Source of the DNA: an uncultured Erysipelotrichaceae bacterium
GTDB taxonomy: Bacteria > Bacillota_I > Bacilli_A > Erysipelotrichales > Erysipelotrichaceae
NCBI GenBank assembly: GCA_944325295.1
Contig: CALUZL010000072.1
Span: forward strand, 1-25,073
Direction of reading: 5' to 3'
DNA length: 25,073 nucleotides
Position 1 is the stretch's first letter; the number at the start of each line of letters is the position of its first letter. Positions 16,251 to 21,882 of the stretch are shown in pieces. Made by a program: the position numbers and the translations under genes. The notes under the pieces were generated by a model that did no database searches, had not been told where the DNA came from, and saw only the letters and a list, made by a program, of their open reading frames with translations.

Positions 16251-17516
16251 TCAAAACCAGCTTTCCGGATGGATCACATGTTCACCCTTGGGATTGAAAT
16301 CCGTCAATTCTTTATCCATCTTAGTCAAAAGACGCTGACACTTATCAAAACCGAAACGTCTGTGGATCTCATCGATCGCCATTTCCAAGGAGCGCTCTTT
16401 CTCTTTAGCCGCTGTCAAACCGAAAAGGTCGTATTCGCTATAAGCGGAGCGCTCTTTGAGATCGGCGATTTTTAATGTCAGGGAGCGATACCGCTTTTTA
16501 AAATGATTAAAGTGATCATAAGGCATACTCTTTTCGGCGAGCTTTAAGGCTGCCTTTAAGATATCAGTTTCGATATCGGTCGAAAACGGCAGTTTCATTT
16601 GCCGTGAAGACCAATTGAGATCGCTATCGCGAATCATCAAAGTTACAACTTTTCCTTCCTTTTTGATATCGCGCAGTCGCGAAGCCAAAGATTGGGCCAA
16701 AACACTCAATATCATCTTGACATCGTCAAAGGTCTCAAGATCGCGGACAGCCGTTATCCCGTTGCTCAAAGACTTGACGTCCCGTTTATGATCTTGTCTT
16801 TCGACTTCGCTTTCATCATAACCTCTGGCAAAGCGCCAAAGCATCACACCGTTTTTGCCAAACCGCTTTTCGATATCAAAAGGTTCAAGGGCCGCCAGAT
16901 CGCCGATCGTAAAAATACCCGCGAGATTCAGCTTTCTCTTTGTCGCCTCACCGACATACAACAAGTCTCCTATCGGGCGCCTGTAGATCATCTCTTTATA
17001 ATTTGTCGGCGAGATGATGACGAAACCTTTTTCCTTGTCCATGTCCGATCCCAATTTGGCAAAGATCTTGTTGAAAGATACACCCATTGAAACCGTAAGC
17101 CCAAGCTTAACAAAGACCTCATCTTGGATCCGCTTGGCTAGTGCCAGCGGATCGCCGAACAATCGGAAACTGTCGCTGATATCGATCCAAGCCTCATCAA
17201 GACCAAAGGACTCGACCCGATCGCTGTAGTTTCGATAAATACTTTTGACCGCGCTTGTGTAGTAGAGATATTTATCGTAACAGGCTTTGACGATATAGAG
17301 TTTGGGGCATTTGCGCAAAGCTTCCCGCAAGGACTCGCCGGTCCTGACCCCAAAAGCGCGGGCTTTATCGTTTTTGGCCAAGATGATCCCGTGTCTTTTT
17401 GTTTCATCACCACCGACAGCCATCGGTATCGTTCTAAGACGAGGATCAAGCATCTCTTCGATCTGTGCATAACAATGGTTGAGATCGGCATGTATAATAT
17501 ATCGTTTCCACCTCAT
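16251..17516 (-). CDS. dinB: Y-family DNA polymerase (DinB / Pol IV)
   Basis: This is a low-fidelity translesion polymerase. The 421-residue protein begins IIHADLNHCYAQIEEML with metal ligand Asp11 and Tyr16 at the steric-gate position. The second catalytic motif, ESFGLDEAWIDIS, provides Asp107-Glu108. SMGVSFNKIFAKLGSDMDKEKG is the conserved palm/thumb segment. The thumb (IGDLLYVGEATKRKL) and little finger (about 250-370) follow. The C-terminus DFNPKGEHVIHPESWF has no obvious clamp-binding QLxLF box. The HADLNHCYAQIE form, rather than HVDMDAFFASVE, is the variant I associate with Clostridia-like DinB. Its promoter places the -10 six bases before the ATG, inside a perfect inverted repeat region, so control by a repressor is likely. 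Confidence 0.94.
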   Translation of the reverse strand: MRWKRYIIHADLNHCYAQIEEMLDPRLRTIPMAVGGDETKRHGIILAKNDKARAFGVRTGESLREALRKCPKLYIVKACYDKYLYYTSAVKSIYRNYSDRVESFGLDEAWIDISDSFRLFGDPLALAKRIQDEVFVKLGLTVSMGVSFNKIFAKLGSDMDKEKGFVIISPTNYKEMIYRRPIGDLLYVGEATKRKLNLAGIFTIGDLAALEPFDIEKRFGKNGVMLWRFARGYDESEVERQDHKRDVKSLSNGITAVRDLETFDDVKMILSVLAQSLASRLRDIKKEGKVVTLMIRDSDLNWSSRQMKLPFSTDIETDILKAALKLAEKSMPYDHFNHFKKRYRSLTLKIADLKERSAYSEYDLFGLTAAKEKERSLEMAIDEIHRRFGFDKCQRLLTKMDKELTDFNPKGEHVIHPESWF

Positions 17517-17522
17517 GACTTT

Positions 17523-17551
17523 ATGATACGCAAAAAAGTTGCATATATCAA
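17523..17551 (-). promoter_or_regulatory. Predicted leaderless dinB promoter
   Basis: On the minus strand TTGATA (17551-17546), a 17-base spacer and TATCAT (17528-17523) lie directly before the gene; only AAAGTC separates the -10 from the ATG at 17516. No ribosome site is present. The spacer contains one arm of an 11-base inverted repeat. Confidence 0.65.
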
Positions 17552-17570
17552 TATTTAACGCAACTTTTTT
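17532..17570. promoter_or_regulatory. 11-base inverted repeat across the dinB promoter
   Basis: AAAAAAGTTGC (17532-17542) and GCAACTTTTTT (17560-17570) are perfect inverted copies with a 17-base A+T-rich spacer. One arm is inside the dinB -10/-35 spacer and the other just upstream of its -35. It sits between divergent genes, so terminator function is unlikely despite the T-run. A repressor operator is more probable. It does not match the Bacillus LexA consensus. Confidence 0.45.
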
Positions 17571-17630
17571 TATCTTTATAAATATTAAGTTTCTTTAAAG
17601 GACTGGCGTTATCGTACCGACTAAAAGATA

Positions 17631-17658
17631 TTGACTTGTCTTTCGTAAAGGGTAAAAT
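17631..17658 (+). promoter_or_regulatory. Predicted promoter of marR-degV
   Basis: TTGACT (17631-17636), a 16-base spacer and TAAAAT (17653-17658) form a good sigma-A promoter. The start point would fall at about 17665, right at the edge of a perfect palindrome, leaving a leader of about 26 bases with no clear ribosome site before the marR ATG. Confidence 0.7.
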
Positions 17659-17665
17659 TATAAAG

Positions 17666-17680
17666 GTTCACAAAGTGAAC
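17666..17680. promoter_or_regulatory. Palindromic operator candidate, GTTCAC-AAA-GTGAAC
   Basis: GTTCAC (17666-17671), AAA, GTGAAC (17675-17680) is a perfect 15-base inverted repeat located at the predicted transcription start of the MarR gene. MarR dimers bind short palindromes of about this length and commonly repress their own promoter, so autoregulation is the simplest reading. Confidence 0.6.
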
Positions 17681-17691
17681 TAATATTGTCT

Positions 17692-18111
17692 ATGAACGAT
17701 CTGAATGAAAGAGTGCTGGATTCTTGGTTGAAACTCACTTCAACCATCAATAATGACCGGCTTGTGCCAACACTTACCTACAATGAGGCTTTAGTCTGCC
17801 ACTTTGTCTACCTTACAAATAAACGGCATACTGCCAGCTCTCTTTGTAAAGAGACCGGTATTTTAAAATCACAGATGAATCGGATCTTAAAAGCGCTCGA
17901 AGATAAAAAACTGATCTTAAGGAAACGCTCTGCTGCCGATAAAAGAGATATCTATATCGAAGCCAATCATGAAAAAGACACCTTTATCAAACAGCACGAA
18001 AAGATATTAGACATCGTCGATCGCATCACCAAAAGGCTCGGAAAAGATGAAAGTGAAGAAGTCATAAGGGTCTTTGAGGAGATAGCCAAGATCGCTAAGG
18101 AGGAAATATGA
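17692..18111 (+). CDS. MarR family transcriptional regulator
   Basis: The 139-residue protein has the MarR winged-helix layout: N-terminal dimer helix, HTH (TASSLCKETGILKSQMNRILKALEDKKLI) and a wing with RKRSAADKRDIYIEA, followed by a C-terminal helix for dimerisation. I start it at the ATG at 17692; a TTG at 17686 would add two residues. Neither has a ribosome site. It overlaps degV by ATGA, and a palindrome at 17666-17680 is a likely site for autoregulation. Pairing with a DegV/FakB-type fatty-acid-binding protein suggests a lipid-sensing regulator in the manner of FabT, a MarR protein of streptococcal fatty-acid synthesis; that is inference from context. Confidence 0.88.
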   Translation: MNDLNERVLDSWLKLTSTINNDRLVPTLTYNEALVCHFVYLTNKRHTASSLCKETGILKSQMNRILKALEDKKLILRKRSAADKRDIYIEANHEKDTFIKQHEKILDIVDRITKRLGKDESEEVIRVFEEIAKIAKEEI

Positions 18112-18935
18112 TACGTTTACTTGTTGACTCGTCAAGTGACTACACTAAAACAGAACTCGACGAATTGAAACTCGAGATGGTCCCGCTGCAGATAAGCGTC
18201 AACGATCACCATTATCTTGATGGTATCGATCTTGATAAGGACACTTTCTATGACATCCTGATGAATTCCAAAGAATTTCCCAAGACATCGCAACCATCGC
18301 CAAATAACTTCCTGACGATCTTTGAAGACGCCAAGAAAAAGGGTGATGAGCTGATCTGTATCTTGTTGTCATCGGCTTTAAGCGGTACTTATCAAAGTGC
18401 CAAACTGGCCAAAACGATGTGTGAGTATGATGGTATCCATCTCATCGACAGCCTTAGTGCTACGATCGGTATTCGGACCCTTGTCAATTACGCTTTAAAG
18501 ATGATAAGCGAGGGTAAAGATGCCAAAACGATCACCGATCGCCTCGAAGATATAAAAGGTCATCTCAGGATCATTGCCGGTGTCGACACCCTTGAATACC
18601 TGTGCAAAGGCGGCAGAGTCTCCAAAGCGGCCGCAACGATCGGCGGTCTTGCCAATATCAAACCGATCATCGCTGTTTCAAAGGAGGGCAAAGTCGAAGT
18701 CATCGCCAAAAAGCGCGGCACCAATAAAGCTCTTTCTTTCTTAAAAGAAAAGATCGAAAGTTATGATATCGATAAGGATTTCGATATCTTCACCGTTTAT
18801 ACCTATGGTGAGGAAAACACTATCAAGCTTGAAGAGCTCCTCGACATCAAGCCCAGCGGGCGCATCCAGATCGGGCCGACGATCGGCGCTCATGTCGGTC
18901 CGGGAGCTTTTGGGATCGTCTTTGTCGAAAGATAG
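18108..18935 (+). CDS. DegV family fatty-acid-binding protein (FakB-like)
   Basis: DegV proteins bind a fatty acid; in Gram-positives many act as FakB, presenting it to the kinase FakA so that exogenous fatty acids enter phospholipid. The 275-residue protein is a full-length member: VDSSSDY at the N-terminus, KTSQPSP near residue 60, LSSALSGTYQSA near 87-98, DTLEYLCKGGRVSK near 159-172, and IGPTIGAHVGPGAFGIVF at the C-terminus. A strong AAGGAGG site precedes the ATG, which overlaps the marR stop (ATGA). No FakA kinase is in this window. A bidirectional terminator follows. Codon context is striking: ACG Thr codons occur only before ATC/ATG codons. Confidence 0.94.
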   Translation: MIRLLVDSSSDYTKTELDELKLEMVPLQISVNDHHYLDGIDLDKDTFYDILMNSKEFPKTSQPSPNNFLTIFEDAKKKGDELICILLSSALSGTYQSAKLAKTMCEYDGIHLIDSLSATIGIRTLVNYALKMISEGKDAKTITDRLEDIKGHLRIIAGVDTLEYLCKGGRVSKAAATIGGLANIKPIIAVSKEGKVEVIAKKRGTNKALSFLKEKIESYDIDKDFDIFTVYTYGEENTIKLEELLDIKPSGRIQIGPTIGAHVGPGAFGIVFVER

Positions 18936-18950
18936 ATCGCTACCGATAAT

Positions 18951-18979
18951 AACCGGGATATCGCTCATCCCGGTTTTCT
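18951..18979. terminator. Bidirectional intrinsic terminator between degV and the GNAT gene
   Basis: AACCGGGAT (18951-18959) pairs with ATCCCGGTT (18967-18975) across a 7-base loop, followed by TTCT on the plus strand. The minus strand offers only an A+T-rich tail, so termination of the convergent acetyltransferase mRNA here is likely but weaker. A second small hairpin (GTGC-AAAA-GCAC) follows at about 18983-18994. Confidence 0.8.
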
Positions 18980-18993
18980 AATGTGCAAAAGCA

Positions 18994-19422
18994 CTAATCT
19001 CTATACACCATGATCTGCTCGTCTTTGGTATCCAATTCTCCCGTCTTCACAAAGCCGAATCTTTCGTACAACTTTAAAGCTTTGCTGTTATCCGGATATA
19101 CGCTTAGGTATATCCCCTTTTGACCATACTCTGTCCTTAGCATTTTTAAAGCTTCACTCACAACATTGGTCCCATAACCTTTGCCCTGATAGCGCTTATC
19201 GATGAGTAAACGATCAAACCACACGCGCTCAAACATCCCATACATCATAAAACCGACGAGTATCTCATCTGCGTAAATAGCTTTAGGCCGCCAAGCAGGA
19301 TACTCATCCGCCTCTTTTAAGCATTCGGCGACACTTTCGATAAAGCCCTCTTGGGAACTGTCAACAGCCAACTTGAAGACTTCTTGGCGATTATGTATTG
19401 TTATATCTTTAAAATGGATCAT
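18994..19422 (-). CDS. GNAT acetyltransferase, spermine/spermidine type (BltD/PaiA-like)
   Basis: The 142-residue protein is a single GNAT domain. The acetyl-CoA loop is YQGKGYGTNVV (about 88-98), followed by LSVYPDNSKALKLYERFGFVKTGEL, the usual C-terminal signature. The first half (FIESVAECLKEADEYPAWRPKAIYADEILVGFMMYGMFE) resembles the BltD/spermidine acetyltransferase subfamily, which acetylates polyamines; VWFDRLLIDKRYQGKGYG fits this as well. Substrate assignment is from remembered pattern and not certain. It lies 55 bases downstream of another GNAT gene on the same strand, with no terminator between, so the two may share a transcript. Confidence 0.82.
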   Translation of the reverse strand: MIHFKDITIHNRQEVFKLAVDSSQEGFIESVAECLKEADEYPAWRPKAIYADEILVGFMMYGMFERVWFDRLLIDKRYQGKGYGTNVVSEALKMLRTEYGQKGIYLSVYPDNSKALKLYERFGFVKTGELDTKDEQIMVYRD

Positions 19423-19477
19423 GTCGATTCATCATCATTTCATTAAACTTTGCCGTATCGACACTCTTTGATCGAGG

Positions 19478-20017
19478 TCAATTATCACGATCAAATAAGA
19501 TGCCCATATCCAATCTGACTTCGTGGCGCTTGCAGTCATCGTTGGTATAGGCTATCGTATCGAGCCCGATGAAATTAAAACCCATCTTCTTATAAAAGGC
19601 GATTGCCTTTGTATTGCAAGATTGGACCTCTAAGATAAGGGCGCGGCAGCCCTCTTTTTTAGCCCCAGCTTTGGCGATATCGATAAGTTTTTTACCAATG
19701 CCCTTTAGCCGATAAACCGGTTCGACTTTCAAATGATTTATAAAGGCGCGATTTGACCACTCCTCAACTCCGACTTCGATCATACCGACAAGCAGATCAC
19801 CATCAAAAGCACCAAAGGCCCTAGCATTACTCACCCACTTTTGATACAGACGATCCTGCCGGTCATCAAACTTGTGATGATAGGGTTCCTTAAAGCTTTT
19901 GTACACTAACTTAAAGCTGTCGTTTGAAGCTATGACATCATAATAACCATCCGACCAATAATCGATGTGGCAGGGATGATCACGATATTTTTCAACATCC
20001 AATAGACGATATTCCAT
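19478..20017 (-). CDS. GNAT acetyltransferase, streptothricin-acetyltransferase-like
   Basis: The 179-residue protein has a GNAT core in its second half: FINHLKVEPVYRLKGIGKKLIDIAKAGAKKEGCRALILEVQSCNTKAIAFYKKMGFNFIGLDTIAY. The order EEWSNRAFI..., LEVQSCNTKAIAFY and GLDTIAY resembles streptothricin (nourseothricin) acetyltransferases such as Sat4, which inactivate the drug by acetylating its beta-lysine. The resemblance is by eye, and many Bacillota chromosomes carry related enzymes with unproven substrates. A GAGGT ribosome site precedes the ATG. It lies just after the dut-tRNA-Arg terminator on the same strand. Confidence 0.78.
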   Translation of the reverse strand: MEYRLLDVEKYRDHPCHIDYWSDGYYDVIASNDSFKLVYKSFKEPYHHKFDDRQDRLYQKWVSNARAFGAFDGDLLVGMIEVGVEEWSNRAFINHLKVEPVYRLKGIGKKLIDIAKAGAKKEGCRALILEVQSCNTKAIAFYKKMGFNFIGLDTIAYTNDDCKRHEVRLDMGILFDRDN

Positions 20018-20081
20018 CTTTACCTCACTAACTATTACTTTTAAATACGACCTCTAAATCATTGAAATAGACACCGTATAA

Positions 20082-20101
20082 TAAAAGTCCCGGGTGGGAC
20101 T
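20082..20101 (-). terminator. Intrinsic terminator after tRNA-Arg
   Basis: On the minus strand AGTCCC (20101-20096) and GGGACT (20091-20086) form a stem with a 4-base loop, followed by TTTTAT. It ends the dut-tRNA-Arg transcript and lies about 65 bases before the next gene's ATG. Confidence 0.8.
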
Positions 20102-20112
20102 GATCTTGCAAA

Positions 20113-20188
20113 TGGCGCACCCGACAGGACTCGAACCTGCACTCGTTTGAATCGGAATCAAATACTTTATCCATTAAGCTACGGGCGC
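20113..20188 (-). tRNA. tRNA-Arg (anticodon CCG)
   Basis: The 76-base cloverleaf has acceptor GCGCCCG pairing with CGGGTGC (one G-T pair), anticodon stem TTTGA/TCAAA around loop TTCCGAT (anticodon CCG, reading CGG), a GGTTCGAGTCC T-arm and encoded CCA at its 3' end. It is on the minus strand directly behind dut: its first 15 bases are also the last four codons and stop of dut. Maturation would cut the dut mRNA just inside its coding end. Confidence 0.95.
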
Positions 20189-20680
20189 ATCTGAACTGCC
20201 AAAACCTCCGATACGTTTATTGGTGACTGTTTCTTCTTTGGCCAGATAATACGCTAAAAAGACACCCTGTACAAAGCGATCGCCCTTGTTTAGATGAATC
20301 GTCTCTGTACCACGATTGATGATGCCGACGATGATATGACCTTCATTTTCGGCACCGTAATAATCGGCATCGATGATCCCGACGGTGTTTAAAAGACCCA
20401 TCTGGTATTTAATACCTAAAGATGAGCGGGGATAGAGCTTTAAAACATACCCCGGCTCCATCCGACAGCGAATACCGGTTGGGATCCTTATAGTCGCATT
20501 CGGTTTGAGATCGATGGCGAAAGGCAGATACATATCATATCCGGCGCTGGCTAAAGTCGCCCTGCGTGGGAGCTTTATATCGTCATAAAAAGCCTCGGCC
20601 TCAGCCCTTTCTGCGATCAGATCGCTATAGTCTTTTAAGAAGCGTTTTAAAGAAACTTTTTCAAATTCAGCAATAAACAT
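20174..20680 (-). CDS. dut: dUTP diphosphatase (dUTPase, trimeric)
   Basis: The enzyme hydrolyses dUTP to dUMP and pyrophosphate, keeping uracil out of DNA and feeding dTMP synthesis. The five trimeric dUTPase motifs appear in order over 168 residues: ASAGYDMYLP (44-53), PRSSLGIK (84-91), GIIDADYYG (101-109, catalytic Asp104), KGDRFVQGVF (132-141) and GGFGSSD (158-164). The protein has a ~35-residue N-terminal extension common in Bacillota. The last four residues (APVA) and stop are encoded by the 5' end of the tRNA-Arg gene, directly after motif V. A TATAAT lies 11 bases before the ATG, leaving only about four untranslated bases and no ribosome site. Confidence 0.95.
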   Translation of the reverse strand: MFIAEFEKVSLKRFLKDYSDLIAERAEAEAFYDDIKLPRRATLASAGYDMYLPFAIDLKPNATIRIPTGIRCRMEPGYVLKLYPRSSLGIKYQMGLLNTVGIIDADYYGAENEGHIIVGIINRGTETIHLNKGDRFVQGVFLAYYLAKEETVTNKRIGGFGSSDAPVA

Positions 20681-20691
20681 ATTACGAAAAA

Positions 20692-20719
20692 ATTATACAT
20701 TAAACCTTGTAAAAATCAA
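20692..20719 (-). promoter_or_regulatory. Predicted dut-tRNA-Arg promoter
   Basis: On the minus strand TTGATT (20719-20714), a 16-base spacer and TATAAT (20697-20692). The -10 is 11 bases from the dut ATG, so the leader is nearly absent. Its -35 lies inside the spacer of the divergent tRNA promoter. Confidence 0.65.
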
Positions 20720-20735
20720 ATAGCTATGTTATCAT
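20707..20735 (+). promoter_or_regulatory. Predicted tRNA-Ser-Asp-Gly operon promoter
   Basis: TTGTAA (20707-20712), a 17-base spacer and TATCAT (20730-20735) precede tRNA-Ser by 29 bases. The -35 falls within the spacer of the dut promoter on the other strand, so the two promoters interlock. Confidence 0.65.
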
Positions 20736-20764
20736 ATCAAAGCGCAACAGCTTAAGCGCATCTT

Positions 20765-20855
20765 GAAGAAGTACTCAAGAGGCTGAAGAGGTGCCCCTGC
20801 TAAGGGCATAGGTCGAGAAATCGGCGCGAGGGTTCAAATCCCTCCTTCTTCGCCA
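20765..20855 (+). tRNA. tRNA-Ser (anticodon GCT)
   Basis: This is a 91-base class II tRNA with acceptor GAAGAAG/CTTCTTC, anticodon stem TGCCC/GGGCA around CTGCTAA (GCT, reading AGC/AGT), a long variable arm, a GGTTCAAATCC T-arm and encoded CCA. It is first in a three-tRNA operon. Confidence 0.95.
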
Positions 20856-20863
20856 AGAGATAC

Positions 20864-20939
20864 GGTCCGGTGGTGTAGCGGTTAACATGCCTCCCTGTCA
20901 CGGAGGAGATCGCGGGTTCGATTCCCGTCCGGACCGCCA
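20864..20939 (+). tRNA. tRNA-Asp (anticodon GTC)
   Basis: This is a 76-base cloverleaf with acceptor GGTCCGG/CCGGACC, anticodon stem CCTCC/GGAGG around CTGTCAC (GTC), T-arm GGTTCGATTCC and encoded CCA. It lies eight bases after tRNA-Ser. Confidence 0.96.
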
Positions 20940-20941
20940 TT

Positions 20942-21015
20942 GCAGATGTAGTTCAATGGTAGAACGCGACCTTGCCAAGGTCGACACGAGGGTTCGATTC
21001 CCTTCATCTGCTCCA
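20942..21015 (+). tRNA. tRNA-Gly (anticodon GCC)
   Basis: This is a 74-base cloverleaf with acceptor GCAGATG/CATCTGC, anticodon stem CGACC/GGTCG around TTGCCAA (GCC), T-arm GGTTCGATTCC, discriminator T and encoded CCA. Only two bases separate it from tRNA-Asp. Confidence 0.96.
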
Positions 21016-21052
21016 TGAAAACTCTGCCCATAGCGGCATTGATATATATTTG

Positions 21053-21075
21053 ATCAATCGCAAGATTGATTTTTT
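21053..21075 (+). terminator. Intrinsic terminator of the tRNA operon
   Basis: ATCAATC (21053-21059) and GATTGAT (21064-21070) form a stem capped by a GCAA tetraloop, followed by five T. It ends in the stop codon of the convergent serine hydrolase gene; on that strand the U-tract is poor. Confidence 0.85.
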
Positions 21076-21844
21076 ATTTTATAAAATGTTCAATAGCGGC
21101 TTTGCCGATCTTGCCGACGATCTTGCGGTCGCCGTCTTTGGTCTTGCAATCAAATACGGATACACCGATGTAGATACGTCTTTTATCGGTCATTAGGACG
21201 CCGACATCGTGGTTCAGATAGTCGAGCTCACCGGTCTTGTGATAGAGATCTACAGGTGCATACACATAGCGCAAAAGCTGATCTTTCGCTCTTTGCAAGT
21301 GTAAGATCGTCAAACACTTTTCCCTGAGTTTCGCATTTAAGATCTCACCTTTAAAAAGCTTGCCAAAGATCGTGCACATATCTCTTTGACTTGAATAGTT
21401 CTCATGATCTTTTCGCGCTTTAAAATCGAGCATATACCGCCTTAAGACAGTGTCCCTAGCGTTTAATTCCCCTTGGATATATTCATTTATATAGGACATC
21501 TTCAAGTTCTTGATGAGGATGTTGGTCGCGGTATTATCCGAGGTGATGATCATCCAATACAGAAGCTCTTCGATGCGATATGGTCGCGGTGTCGTAAATA
21601 CTTCCGTATCATAAAGGATGTCATCGGCACTCACAAAAAGTTCCTGATCGAGGTCAAACCTTCCTTCCCTTATCGCCTCCATCATCGCCAACATGATCGC
21701 AACTTTGATGATCGAAGCGCTGACTATCCGCTCGCTGCTTCTCAGACTATATATGACCTCATCGGTGTCGATATCTTTTAAAAAGATGGCCAGTTTCCCC
21801 TCACTCTCAATCAAAAGCTTATCGATCGTCTCTTTAAGTTCCAT
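21074..21844 (-). CDS. Beta-lactamase-fold serine hydrolase without signal peptide
   Basis: The 256-residue protein has class A beta-lactamase/DD-peptidase motifs: SxxK as Ser44-Ile-Ile-Lys47, SDN at 102-104 and KTG at 203-205. The usual general base Glu166 with its ExxLN loop is not evident; the equivalent segment reads YMLDFKARKDHENY, so an Asp (about 140) may stand there. The protein begins MELKETIDKLL with no signal peptide, so it appears cytoplasmic, which is at odds with antibiotic defence or wall work. The serine hydrolase family (class A beta-lactamase-related) is clear, but beta-lactam resistance should not be assumed. A TATAAT ends 6 bases before its ATG, immediately next to the terminator of the upstream M28 gene. 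Confidence 0.85.
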   Translation of the reverse strand: MELKETIDKLLIESEGKLAIFLKDIDTDEVIYSLRSSERIVSASIIKVAIMLAMMEAIREGRFDLDQELFVSADDILYDTEVFTTPRPYRIEELLYWMIITSDNTATNILIKNLKMSYINEYIQGELNARDTVLRRYMLDFKARKDHENYSSQRDMCTIFGKLFKGEILNAKLREKCLTILHLQRAKDQLLRYVYAPVDLYHKTGELDYLNHDVGVLMTDKRRIYIGVSVFDCKTKDGDRKIVGKIGKAAIEHFIK

Positions 21845-21850
21845 AAGACC

Positions 21851-21856
21851 ATTATA
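21851..21856 (-). promoter_or_regulatory. -10 box of a likely leaderless serine hydrolase promoter
   Basis: On the minus strand a perfect TATAAT (21856-21851) is separated from the ATG at 21844 by GGTCTT only. The position of a -35 would fall in the hairpin of the M28 terminator and matches poorly (TCCCCA). No ribosome site is present. Confidence 0.5.
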
Positions 21857-21858
21857 AT

Positions 21859-21882
21859 AAAAAACTCCCGCATTGGGGAGTT
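21859..21882 (-). terminator. Intrinsic terminator after the M28 peptidase gene
   Basis: On the minus strand AACTCCC (21882-21876) pairs with GGGAGTT (21869-21863) across a 6-base loop, followed by a T-run that merges into the next promoter's TATAAT. The stem begins in the stop codon of the peptidase gene. Confidence 0.85.

Noticed and set aside
17532..17570. Intrinsic terminator upstream of dinB
   Set aside because: It has an AT-rich stem with a T-run, but no gene is transcribed into it from either side because dinB and marR diverge here.
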